64,000 bases of DNA from Candidatus Marisimplicoccus framensis. GTDB lineage: Bacteria > Bacteroidota > Bacteroidia > Flavobacteriales > Flavobacteriaceae. The stretch lies in NCBI GenBank assembly GCA_905182065.1, contig CAJIZN010000001.1, positions 186,001-250,000 of the forward strand, in the 5' to 3' direction. Every line of letters starts with the position of its first letter. Position 1 is the first letter of the stretch. The position numbers and the translations under genes were made by a program. The notes under the pieces are model-generated. The model was not told the DNA's origin. It made no database searches and saw only the letters and a list, made by a program, of their open reading frames with translations. Below are positions 46,191-55,084 of the stretch, piece after piece.

Positions 46191-46571
46191 ATGTCAATAG
46201 ATAAATTTTTTCCATTATTATCACTAATTATTTTGTGTAATTCTTCTTTGAATGCTCAAGATGAAAATGTGATATATAATGATACATTAACAAAGAATCT
46301 TTTTCAAATTAAAAAAGACTACAGTAAGAGAATATTTGAATCAACTTATTATACAATTCAAATATATTTTGGAAGTCTAGATGAAGCAGATTCAATTTTA
46401 AATGATTTTAAAGAAAATTTTAAGGACATCAAAACAGATTTAATTTTTGAAACACCAAATTATAAAGTCAGAATTGGAGAGTATAAAAATATTGACACTG
46501 CCTCTCAAAAATTAGAAGGTATAAGAAGAATATACCCTGGATCTTTTATTATAAAACTTTCTGAATTATAG
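46191..46571 (+). CDS. SPOR-domain protein, secreted
   Basis: 126 residues. Signal peptide (hydrophobic stretch ending SSLNAQ). The C-terminal 80 residues match the SPOR fold: YYTIQIYFGSLDEADSIL, DIKTDLIFETPNYKVRIGEY, and LEGIRRIYPGSFIIKLSEL. SPOR domains bind denuded glycan strands of septal peptidoglycan, so a periplasmic or outer-membrane associated role in cell division or wall remodelling is likely. Stands alone with its own promoter box, convergent on infB with a 6-base overlap. Confidence 0.9.
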   Translation: MSIDKFFPLLSLIILCNSSLNAQDENVIYNDTLTKNLFQIKKDYSKRIFESTYYTIQIYFGSLDEADSILNDFKENFKDIKTDLIFETPNYKVRIGEYKNIDTASQKLEGIRRIYPGSFIIKLSEL

Positions 46572-49119
46572 CTTTCTCTTTACTTCAACTTCCTGGTAGC
46601 ACTGAATAATATCACCCTCCTGAAGGTCATTAAATTCATTAATCTGAATACCACAATCATAGCCTTTAGCTACCTCTTTAACATCATCTTTAAATCTTTT
46701 AAGAGAAAGTAGCTTACCATCAAAAAGTATTTCTTCAGCTCTTAATACTCTAACTTTCGAGTTTCTAAATATTTTTCCTGAAGTTACCATACAACCTGCT
46801 ATAGTACCCATTCTGGAGATTTTAAAAGTCTCTCTAACTTCTGCATCTCCTGTATTCTCCTCCTCAAACTTAATCGAAAGCATCCCCTCCATAGCATCCT
46901 TCAAGTCATTAATTGCATCATAAATGATTGAATAAAATCTTATGTCCACTTGCTCTTTCTCAGATAACTTTCTAGCACTAACAGTTGGCTTAACATTAAA
47001 ACCTATAATAATTGCATCAGAGGCTGAAGCTAATAAAACATCTGACTCTGTTATTGCCCCTACAGCTTTAAATATAATATTTACCTGAATTTCTTCAGTT
47101 GACAAATTCTCAAAAGAATCTGTCAGAGCCTCTACTGATCCATCTACATCACCTTTAATAATTACATTAAGTTCTTTAAAGTCTCCAATCGCAATTCTCC
47201 TTCCAATTTCATCAAGAGTTAATTGTTTCTGAGTTCTAACATTCTGCTCTCTTCCTAATTGTGTCCTTTTAGAAGCGATCATTTTAGCTTCTTTTTCATC
47301 TTCAAGAACTTTGAATGGATCTCCTGCTTGAGGAGCGCCATCCAATCCTAGAACAGATACAGGAGTTGATGGAGGTGCAAGCTTAACTGGCTTTCCTGCT
47401 TCATCAAACATAGCTTTAACCTTTCCACTAGTTTTTCCAGCCAAAAGATAATCACCTAATTTTAAAGTTCCATTTTGAACAAGTATAGTTGAAACATAGC
47501 CCCTACCTTTATCTAAGTATGCTTCTACAACTGATCCTGAAGAGTTCTTATTAGGGTTAGCTTTTAAATCCATTATCTCTGCCTCAAGTAAAACTTTTTC
47601 AAGAAGAGAATCAACACCTTGTCCTTTTAATGCAGAAATATCTTGAGATTGAATCTTACCACCCCAATCTTCTACTACTAGGTTCATTGATGCAAGAGAT
47701 TCTTTAACTTTATCAGGGTTAGCACCTTCTTTGTCAATTTTATTTATTGCAAAAATTATGGGTACACCTCCTGCTTGAGCATGACTTATTGCTTCTTTTG
47801 TTTGAGGCATTATATTATCATCAGCAGCAATTACAATTATTACTATATCCGTGATTTGAGCACCTCTAGCTCTCATTGCAGTAAAAGCTTCATGACCAGG
47901 TGTATCTAAAAATGTAATTTTTTTGGACTTATTAACTAAAACAGAATAAGCTCCTATGTGTTGTGTAATTCCACCAGACTCTCCATCTGTTACAGATGAA
48001 CTCCTTATAAAGTCAAGAAGAGATGTTTTACCATGATCAACATGCCCCATCACAGTTACTATTGGAGGTCTTTCCTCAAGATTTTTAGGATCTTCTTCTT
48101 GCTCTTCTTCTTCTTGCTCTTCTTCAATATCAGTTTTAATAAAATCTAGTTCGTATCCAAATTCGTCTGCCACAACTGTAAGGGTTTCTGAATCTAGTCT
48201 TTGGTTCATCGTAACCATTATACCAAGAGTCATACATGTAGATATTATATCATTAGAACTTATATCCATTAGCGTTGCAATCTCTCCAACAGTTATGAAC
48301 TCAGTAATCTTAATTATTTTACTTTCCTTTTCCTGTAAAGCTTCTTCTTCTTCAGTCTCAATTTTTCTTTGATCTCTTTTATCTTTTCTGTATTTAACAC
48401 TCTTCGACTTGGAGGACTTTCCTTGAAGTTTTTCAAGAGTTTCCCTAATTTGTTTTTTAATTTCGTCTGCCGTAGGCTCTACTTTTTGAGAAGCAGTAGT
48501 GGGCTGTTTGGCATTTTTATTGAACCTATTAGCTAAATCTTTTGGCTTAGAGACATCTTTACTTATTCTTTTTCTTCTTTTCTTTTTAGATTCCTCTAAT
48601 TTCACTTTAACTTGGTCTTCTTTCTTTTTAATTGAATCTAAATCAATTATCTCTCCAGTTTTCTTTAGACCTGAAAGCTTTTGGAAATTTGTTTGAATTT
48701 TGGATGGATCGTCAGGATTTACTTTGATATCCACAGAAGGTTCCTTAGTTTTTGGAATAGAATCGGATACTTCTTTATTAGGTATCTCTTTTTTTTCAAT
48801 TGGTTTAAGATCTTTTTCAGCTAGCCTTTTCAGCTGCCTTTTCAGCTGCCTTTTCAGATTTTAATTCTTCCTCCCTTAATTCTGCCGCTAACTTAACTTC
48901 AATCTCTTTTCTCTTTTTAACATTAATTTCTTCAAGCTTATCCTTGTCAGATTTATCTGTTTGAAATTCATCTAGCATAAGATCGTAAGTAATTTGATCG
49001 ATCTTAGAGGTTGGCCTTGGCTCTATTTCAATATTTTTTGAACTAAGAAATTCAATAGCTCTATCTAGAGATATATTTAATTCTTTAAGAACTTTGTTTA
49101 ACCTTATTGGTGATGGCAT
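46566..49119 (-). CDS. infB: Translation initiation factor IF-2 (frameshifted in the N-terminal linker)
   Basis: About 850 residues when joined. Directs initiator tRNA to the ribosome with GTP. The start frame (49119-48817) gives MPSPIRLNKVLKELNISLDR, the IF2N domain, and a charged linker, ending at a false stop after EKAAEKAS. An extra base at 48823 in a 12-base repeat (GAAAAGGCAGCT) causes it; shifting gives EKDLKPIEKKEIPNKEVSDS and on through the G domain: GHVDHGKTSLLDFI, DTPGHEAFTAMRARG, NKIDKEG, SALKGQGVDSLL, then domains II, III and the C2 initiator-tRNA domain. An essential protein, so an assembly or sequencing error is very likely. It follows nusA after 9 bases. Confidence 0.93.
48819..48855 (-). 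repeat. Three near-identical 12-base units in infB linker
   Basis: Minus-strand GAAAAGGCAGCT occurs twice exactly and once with one added T (GAAAAGGCTAGCT). The added base is what breaks the frame. The units encode Glu-Lys-Ala-Ala in the linker. Confidence 0.85.
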
Positions 49120-49128
49120 ATATATTTT

Positions 49129-50361
49129 TTAGTCTTCGAATTCTTCCTTTAAAACTTTTAAGACACTAGATACTGTCTCTTCTTCAAGATCAGTTCTTTT
49201 AATTAAATCCTCTGCACTTAACTCTAAAACACTCTTTGCTGTGTCTAATCCAACTTTTCTAAATTCTTCAATAACCCATGCATCAATTTCATCCTTAAAT
49301 TCAGAAAGCTCAACATCTTCTTCTGCTCCTTCCCTGTAAACATCTATCTCATATCCTGTCAACCTTCCTGCTAATCTTATATTATGCCCTCCTTTACCTA
49401 TTGCTCTTGAGACTTCGTCAGGATGAAGATAAACCTGAACAGTTTTTTTCTCCTCATCAATTTTTAGAGAATTTACTTTTGCAGGACTAAGAGCCCTAGT
49501 AATAAATAATTGAATATTATTCGTGTAATTTATAACATCAATATTTTCATTACCTAACTCTCTTACTATTCCATGAATTCTTGAACCCTTCATTCCAACA
49601 CATGCTCCAACAGGATCAATCCTATCATCATAGGAATCAACAGCAACTTTTGCTTTTTCACCTGGTATTCTTACAGCTTTCTTAATACTAATTAAACCAT
49701 CAAAAACTTCTGGAATCTCTTGTTCAAATAATTTTTCTAAGAACAATGGTGAAGTTCTTGAAAAAATAATTCTAGGTTTATTTCCTTTTAGTTCAACCAT
49801 CTCAATCACTCCTCTTACATTGTCACCCTTTCTAAAGAAATCTTTGGGTATTTGTTTGTCTTTAGGCATTATTAATTCATTTCCATCATCATCTAGAAGA
49901 ATCACCTCTCTAGCCCTGACATGATGAACCTCAGCGGTGAATATCTGTCCAACTCTATCTTTAAACTGATTAAATATATTATTACTATCATGTTCATAGA
50001 CTTTAGCAACAAGATTTTGCCTAAGTGATTGAATAGATCTTCTACCTAAGTCAACTAACTTAAACTCCTCTGATACTTCTTCTCCTACCTCAAAGTCAGG
50101 CTCAATTTTAACTGCTTCTTTAAATTCAATCTCTGCATTAGGATCTTCAACCTCGCCATCCTTGACAACTATTCTATTTCTCCATATTTCAAGATCTCCT
50201 TTATCAGGGTTAATAATAATATCGAAATTTTCATCCGAACCAAATTTTCTTTCAAGAGTATTTCTAAATACTTCTTCAAGTATAACCATTAAGGTTACTC
50301 TGTCAATTGTCTTTTCATCTTTGAATTCAGAAAAAGAGTCTAATAGTGATATGTTTTCCAT
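49129..50361 (-). CDS. nusA: Transcription termination/antitermination factor NusA
   Basis: 410 residues. Binds RNA polymerase and nascent RNA, affecting pausing, termination and antitermination. N-terminal domain (about 1-130), S1 domain (about 135-200, GQIFTAEVHHVRAREVILLD), then KH1 and KH2 (VGACVGMKGSRIHGIV and AIGKGGHNIRLAGRLTGYEI). A short C-terminal acidic helix-hairpin piece follows. Followed by infB in the usual order, but the usual upstream rimP gene is absent: tRNA-Gln lies there instead. A hairpin with a T run sits between a promoter box and the ATG. Confidence 0.95.
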   Translation of the reverse strand: MENISLLDSFSEFKDEKTIDRVTLMVILEEVFRNTLERKFGSDENFDIIINPDKGDLEIWRNRIVVKDGEVEDPNAEIEFKEAVKIEPDFEVGEEVSEEFKLVDLGRRSIQSLRQNLVAKVYEHDSNNIFNQFKDRVGQIFTAEVHHVRAREVILLDDDGNELIMPKDKQIPKDFFRKGDNVRGVIEMVELKGNKPRIIFSRTSPLFLEKLFEQEIPEVFDGLISIKKAVRIPGEKAKVAVDSYDDRIDPVGACVGMKGSRIHGIVRELGNENIDVINYTNNIQLFITRALSPAKVNSLKIDEEKKTVQVYLHPDEVSRAIGKGGHNIRLAGRLTGYEIDVYREGAEEDVELSEFKDEIDAWVIEEFRKVGLDTAKSVLELSAEDLIKRTDLEEETVSSVLKVLKEEFED

Positions 50362-50377
50362 TTACTTAACTTTATTT

Positions 50378-50407
50378 AAAAAAAAAAGAGGGACAAAACG
50401 TCGCCTC
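50378..50407 (-). terminator. Intrinsic terminator just before nusA
   Basis: On the minus strand GAGGCGAC-GTTTT-GTCCCTC forms a 7-pair stem with one bulged C and a 5-base loop, followed at once by T10. It ends 17 bases before the nusA ATG. It could end the tRNA-Gln transcript, or act as an attenuator for transcripts starting at the box 50428-50435. Confidence 0.75.
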
Positions 50408-50427
50408 TGATGTATCAAAATGCTCGG

Positions 50428-50435
50428 CAAATTTA
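50428..50435 (-). promoter_or_regulatory. Candidate -7 promoter box between tRNA-Gln and nusA
   Basis: Minus-strand TAAATTTG fits TAnnTTTG and is followed by CC. Transcription would begin about 15 bases before the terminator hairpin and read through it to reach nusA. Confidence 0.5.
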
Positions 50436-50462
50436 TTATAAATAATTGATATAATAAAATTG

Positions 50463-50535
50463 TTGGCCTACTAGGTTTCGAACCTAGACTCTTCTGTACC
50501 AAAAACAGACGTGTTGCCAGTTACACCATAGGCCA
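50463..50535 (-). tRNA. tRNA-Gln (anticodon TTG)
   Basis: Minus-strand cloverleaf: acceptor TGGCCTA pairs with TAGGCCA, D-arm with GGTGTAACTGGCAACAC, anticodon stem TCTGT/ACAGA around loop TTTTGGT giving TTG, variable loop, and T arm CTAGG-TTCGAAA-CCTAG. Length 73; CCA not encoded. It has its own TAnnTTTG box 8 bases upstream. Confidence 0.95.
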
Positions 50536-50543
50536 ATTAACTG

Positions 50544-50551
50544 CAAATTTA
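50544..50551 (-). promoter_or_regulatory. Candidate -7 promoter box for tRNA-Gln
   Basis: Minus-strand TAAATTTG fits TAnnTTTG, followed by C, 8 bases before the tRNA 5' end. Confidence 0.55.
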
Positions 50552-50577
50552 ATTTAATTTTTTTTCTAAAAAAATAT

Positions 50578-51837
50578 TTATCGAATTTCTTCTAAAATAC
50601 GTGCTGGAACTGATCTAAGCACTAAAAGATTTAACAGAATAGAGATTAAAAGATAACTAAAAAGGAATATTAAAATTGGTTGGTTATAGGTCAATAGTAA
50701 TTCTCCTTGGAAAATTATAATTAGTATTCCAATGCTAATTCTAATGAACTCAAATGAAACTGACCATTTAAAGCCATCCATAATTGAAGAAAAGCTAAAA
50801 ATTGTTGAAAAAATTAAAATCAAATAAGCCATTTTATCAGCTAATGTTAAATCAGCAAATGAATTTAAAAAAATATATAGAACAATATTTAGTATAAGAA
50901 AATGAAAGGAGACGAAAACCTTGTGCAAGAGGTTGTACTTAGGTTTATATTTTTCTTGGGCATAGACATTTTCAACTATATTTCTTGGAATCTTATCTAT
51001 AATATCTTTAGGTCTCCATCCTGTTGGCATAAACCATATTTTAAATTTATCACCAATATTTTTAGTATGCCAAGCATCTTCGATCAAATAACTTAAATGC
51101 TGAAAATTAATTAACAGAGGGTTCCAAGTCTGAACAGGTTTAAGTGTCCCGTATACACAAGGCACATCATCCAACTCTTCTTGAAATGTTCCAAAAGCTC
51201 TATCCCAAACACAGAAAATAGCAGCTAAATTTTTATCTATATATTCTTTATTGATTGCATGATGAACTCTATGTTGTGATGGAGTAACTAATATATATTC
51301 AAGCCACCCTAACTTTCCAATATGCCTAGTATGATACCAGAATTGTCCAAAAAGATGTAAAGGACCTAAAATAATTATCATTTGATGAGGAACACCTAAC
51401 AATGCTGCAGGAATTAAAAATAAAATTCCAATACCAAGATTATTAGTTATGCTCTGTCTAAGTGCACATGCAAGATTAAACTCTTCACTACTGTGATGAA
51501 TTACATGCATATTCCAAAAAATATTAATTGAATGTTTTAGCCTGTGATGACAGTAACTTGCAAAATCTACACAAACAAATGCAATAAAATATAGCAGTAC
51601 ACTTTCTTCTAACTCTATTACTTTTAATCTTTCATAAAAAAATGGATAGGATAAAATAATTATTCCTAGTCCCAAAATATCAACCATTAAATTAGTAAAC
51701 CCAGAACTCAAGCTAGAAATGGTATCCATGTAAGAATGCTTTAAGTCATTTTTCCATACCCCATATGATATTTCAATAATAATTAAGACAAGAAAAATAG
51801 GAATAGTAATTAATAATATATTGGCGTAGGTGTCCAT
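50578..51837 (-). CDS. Sterol desaturase / fatty acid hydroxylase family membrane protein
   Basis: 419 residues. Di-iron membrane hydroxylase family with the histidine boxes HHRLKHSIN (about residue 97), HVIHHSSEEF (about 112) and HRVHHAINKEY (about 210). Eight or so membrane helices, including four in the C-terminal 110 residues which extend beyond the hydroxylase core. The family hydroxylates or desaturates fatty acids, sterols or carotenoids; the substrate here is unknown, since bacteria of this group rarely make sterols. Stands alone, divergent from the propeller-protein gene. Confidence 0.9.
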   Translation of the reverse strand: MDTYANILLITIPIFLVLIIIEISYGVWKNDLKHSYMDTISSLSSGFTNLMVDILGLGIIILSYPFFYERLKVIELEESVLLYFIAFVCVDFASYCHHRLKHSINIFWNMHVIHHSSEEFNLACALRQSITNNLGIGILFLIPAALLGVPHQMIIILGPLHLFGQFWYHTRHIGKLGWLEYILVTPSQHRVHHAINKEYIDKNLAAIFCVWDRAFGTFQEELDDVPCVYGTLKPVQTWNPLLINFQHLSYLIEDAWHTKNIGDKFKIWFMPTGWRPKDIIDKIPRNIVENVYAQEKYKPKYNLLHKVFVSFHFLILNIVLYIFLNSFADLTLADKMAYLILIFSTIFSFSSIMDGFKWSVSFEFIRISIGILIIIFQGELLLTYNQPILIFLFSYLLISILLNLLVLRSVPARILEEIR

Positions 51838-51921
51838 TAGGGTAATTTAAGTCTAAATTGTATTATCTATATGTGATATTCAAATATTTTATTTTAATTT
51901 GGTTTTATAAATATATCAATT

Positions 51922-54900
51922 ATGAAGATAAAAAATACATTTAATCTTTTTACAATTATTGGGCTTGCAATTTTAATGAGTAATACAAGTCTATATTCGC
52001 AAAAAAAATCAAAAAAAAATTCCACCACATTCAATAAGGTTCTTCATGAATCTGTTGAATATAGAGAGATAGGGCCATTTAGAGGAGGAAGGTCTGCTGC
52101 AGTTGTTGGTGTACCTGGTAATCCTAATCTGTTTTACTTTGGAGCAACAGGGGGTGGAATATGGAAGACTGAAAATGGAGGTGAAACATATGAAAATATT
52201 TCTGATGGATTCTTTGGGGGAAGTATTGGTGCTATTGCGATAGCTAAAGATGATCCAAATGTAATATATGTTGGAGGAGGAGAAGTTACTATTAGAGGAA
52301 ATGTATCCTCAGGTTATGGAGTATTTAAAAGTGTCGATGCTGGTAAAACTTGGTCTTTTTCAGGTTTACCAAACTCTAGACATATTCCAAGGATTGTTAT
52401 AGACCCATCAAACAATAATATAGTTTATGCTGCTGTAATGGGGAACTTATATAAGCCTACTGATGATAGAGGTGTTTATAAATCTATAGATGGTGGAAAA
52501 AATTGGAAAAAAGTTCTTTATGCAAATAATCTTTCAGGTGCTTTTGAAATTGTGTTAGACCCAAATAATTCAAGGGTCCTTTATGCCTCAACTTGGAGAG
52601 TTCAAAGAACACCTTCGAGTTTAAGTAGTGGTGGTGATGGCTCTGATCTTTGGAAAAGTATTGATAATGGAGAAAATTGGACAAAAATTAGTACAAATTC
52701 AGGATTCCCATCTGGAATATTAGGTGTAATTGGGGTTACTGTATCACCTGTAAATTCTGAAAGAGTATGGGCAATTGTTGAGAATCAGGAAAAAGGTGGA
52801 GTTTATAGATCTGATGATGGTGGGAAAAATTGGATTTACACAAATAGTAGTAGATCATTAAGACAAAGAGCTTGGTATTATTCTAAAATATATGCTGACA
52901 CTCAAGATATTGATGGAGTCTATGTGATGAATGTTGCTTATCATTATTCCGATGATGGTGGTAAAACTTTTAAATCATCCAATGCACCTCATGGAGATCA
53001 TCATGATTTATGGATCGCACCAGAAGACAATAATAGACTGATAATTGGTGATGATGGCGGTGCTCAGGTTTCTTATGATAAAGGTGAAACATGGAGTACT
53101 TATTACAACCAACCTACTGCTCAGTATTACAGAGTTACTACTGATAATTCATTTCCTTACAGAATTTATGTTGCACAACAAGATAATTCAACTCAAAGGG
53201 TAAATCATAGAAGCCTTGGATATAGCATAGGTGAAGATGATTGGGAAAGAACTGCAGGTGGTGAATCTGGTCATATAGCGATTGATCCAACTAATAATGA
53301 TATTGTTTATGGTGGAAGCTACCTTGGTTTTCTTGAAAGAAGAAATCACGAAAAACAAACATCTAGAGCAATAAATGTTTGGCCAATAACAACACTTGGT
53401 GAAGGAGCTGAAGCAATGAAATATAGATTTAATTGGAATTTTCCAATTGCATTTAGTAAACATGATTCGTCAAAGCTTTATACTTTTTCAAATCAAGTAC
53501 ATCTTTCAACTGATGAAGGTCAAAGCTGGGAAACAATAAGTCCAGATTTAACTAGAAACGATAAATCTAAACTTGTTTCTTCTGGTGGACCAATTACTCA
53601 GGATAATACTGGTGTTGAATACTATGCTACGATATTTGCAGTTGACGAATCTCCAATTCAAGAAGGTCTTATGTGGATAGGAAGTGATGACGGTATGATT
53701 CATCTTACAAAAGATAGTGGTAAAACTTGGGAGAATGTTACTCCAAAAAAAATACCAGAATGGTTAATGATAAATAGCATTGATGCATCATCATTTGATA
53801 CAGGTACAGCTTACGTAGCTGGAACTAGATACAAACTAGGTGATTTCACACCATATTTATATATAACTGAAGATTATGGTAAAAACTGGAAACTTATAAC
53901 TAGTGGAATTGATGAAGAACACTTTACAAGAGTATTAAGAGCTGATAAATCTAATGAGAACATCTTGTATGCTGGAACTGAAACTGGAATGTATATATCT
54001 TATGACAAAGGTACTAGTTGGAATAAATTTCAAAAGAATTTACCAATTGTTCCAATAACTGATCTTACAATAAAAGATAATTCATTAATTGTTGCAACAC
54101 AGGGAAGAAGCATATGGATGCTTGATGACTTGACTGTTATTCATCAGTTATCTAGTTCAATTGATGAAGAAAAACTTTATAAGCCAAAAGATTCTTATAG
54201 AATGCGAGGTGCTGGAGGAAGAAAATCATTAACTGCTGGAACAAATCTTCCAAATGGAGTTATTATTCACTATTTTCTTCCAAACTACAACGATGAAAGT
54301 GATGAAGTAAATCTTTCAATCCACTCTTCAGATGGAGAATTAATTAAAGAGTTCTCAAATAAAGGCAAAGAGAATTCAATTAAAGTAAAAAAGGGAGGTA
54401 ATTCTTTTGTTTGGGACATGAAGTATCCTGGAGCAAAGAGGCTTGATAATATGGTATTATGGGGTGCAGATTTTTCAGGAGCTAAGACAGTTCCTGGAGA
54501 TTATATTGTAAAACTAAGTGTAAATGATTCAGAATTAACTCAAGATTTTACAATTCATAAAGATCCTACATCAGAAGGTTCAATAGAAGATATAAAAGCT
54601 CAATTTGAATTTGTAAATGAAATAAATGGTGTAGTTGATGAAGCTCATAATGCAATAGAAAATATTAGAAAAATTAAAAAAGATCTTACTAAGTTTCAAT
54701 CAGATTATGCTGACGATGAATCAGCAAAAAACTTAATTAATGAATCAAAATTAATTTTAGAATCTATAGATCTAATCGAAAATGAACTTTATCAAACTAA
54801 AAATCAGAGTAATCAAGACCCTCTTAATTATGGAGTTAGACTGACTAATAATTTAGGGAACTTGAATTCTGCATTTCGAGGTGGAGATTTTGGCCCAACA

Positions 54901-55047
54901 GCTCAAGATATAATGGTTAAAAATGAATTAATTAAAAAAGTAAATATTCAGCTTGAAAAATATAATTCAATTATTTCAGAGGATATTCCTGGTTTTAATT
55001 CAAATTTCAAAAATCTTGAATTAGATTATCTAAATGTTTTTATGTAG
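51922..55047 (+). CDS. Sortilin/VPS10-like Asp-box beta-propeller protein, secreted
   Basis: 1041 residues with a signal peptide (residues 1-27). Residues about 40-760 contain many Asp-box (BNR) repeats, among them SVDAGKTW, SIDGGKNW, SIDNGENW, SDDGGKNW, STDEGQSW, TKDSGKTW, TEDYGKNW and SYDKGTSW. These form one or two beta-propellers of the sortilin/glycosyl-hydrolase-like type. The C-terminal 280 residues hold a beta-sandwich (KKGGNSFVWDMKYPGAKR) and a helical end. No catalytic residues are evident. In this phylum such proteins are large, secreted and of unknown function. It is followed after 37 bases by the DUF2723 gene in the same direction. Confidence 0.85.
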   Translation: MKIKNTFNLFTIIGLAILMSNTSLYSQKKSKKNSTTFNKVLHESVEYREIGPFRGGRSAAVVGVPGNPNLFYFGATGGGIWKTENGGETYENISDGFFGGSIGAIAIAKDDPNVIYVGGGEVTIRGNVSSGYGVFKSVDAGKTWSFSGLPNSRHIPRIVIDPSNNNIVYAAVMGNLYKPTDDRGVYKSIDGGKNWKKVLYANNLSGAFEIVLDPNNSRVLYASTWRVQRTPSSLSSGGDGSDLWKSIDNGENWTKISTNSGFPSGILGVIGVTVSPVNSERVWAIVENQEKGGVYRSDDGGKNWIYTNSSRSLRQRAWYYSKIYADTQDIDGVYVMNVAYHYSDDGGKTFKSSNAPHGDHHDLWIAPEDNNRLIIGDDGGAQVSYDKGETWSTYYNQPTAQYYRVTTDNSFPYRIYVAQQDNSTQRVNHRSLGYSIGEDDWERTAGGESGHIAIDPTNNDIVYGGSYLGFLERRNHEKQTSRAINVWPITTLGEGAEAMKYRFNWNFPIAFSKHDSSKLYTFSNQVHLSTDEGQSWETISPDLTRNDKSKLVSSGGPITQDNTGVEYYATIFAVDESPIQEGLMWIGSDDGMIHLTKDSGKTWENVTPKKIPEWLMINSIDASSFDTGTAYVAGTRYKLGDFTPYLYITEDYGKNWKLITSGIDEEHFTRVLRADKSNENILYAGTETGMYISYDKGTSWNKFQKNLPIVPITDLTIKDNSLIVATQGRSIWMLDDLTVIHQLSSSIDEEKLYKPKDSYRMRGAGGRKSLTAGTNLPNGVIIHYFLPNYNDESDEVNLSIHSSDGELIKEFSNKGKENSIKVKKGGNSFVWDMKYPGAKRLDNMVLWGADFSGAKTVPGDYIVKLSVNDSELTQDFTIHKDPTSEGSIEDIKAQFEFVNEINGVVDEAHNAIENIRKIKKDLTKFQSDYADDESAKNLINESKLILESIDLIENELYQTKNQSNQDPLNYGVRLTNNLGNLNSAFRGGDFGPTAQDIMVKNELIKKVNIQLEKYNSIISEDIPGFNSNFKNLELDYLNVFM

Positions 55048-55084
55048 TCAGTACTAAATTTTATAATTAATACAAAAGGCTAAT

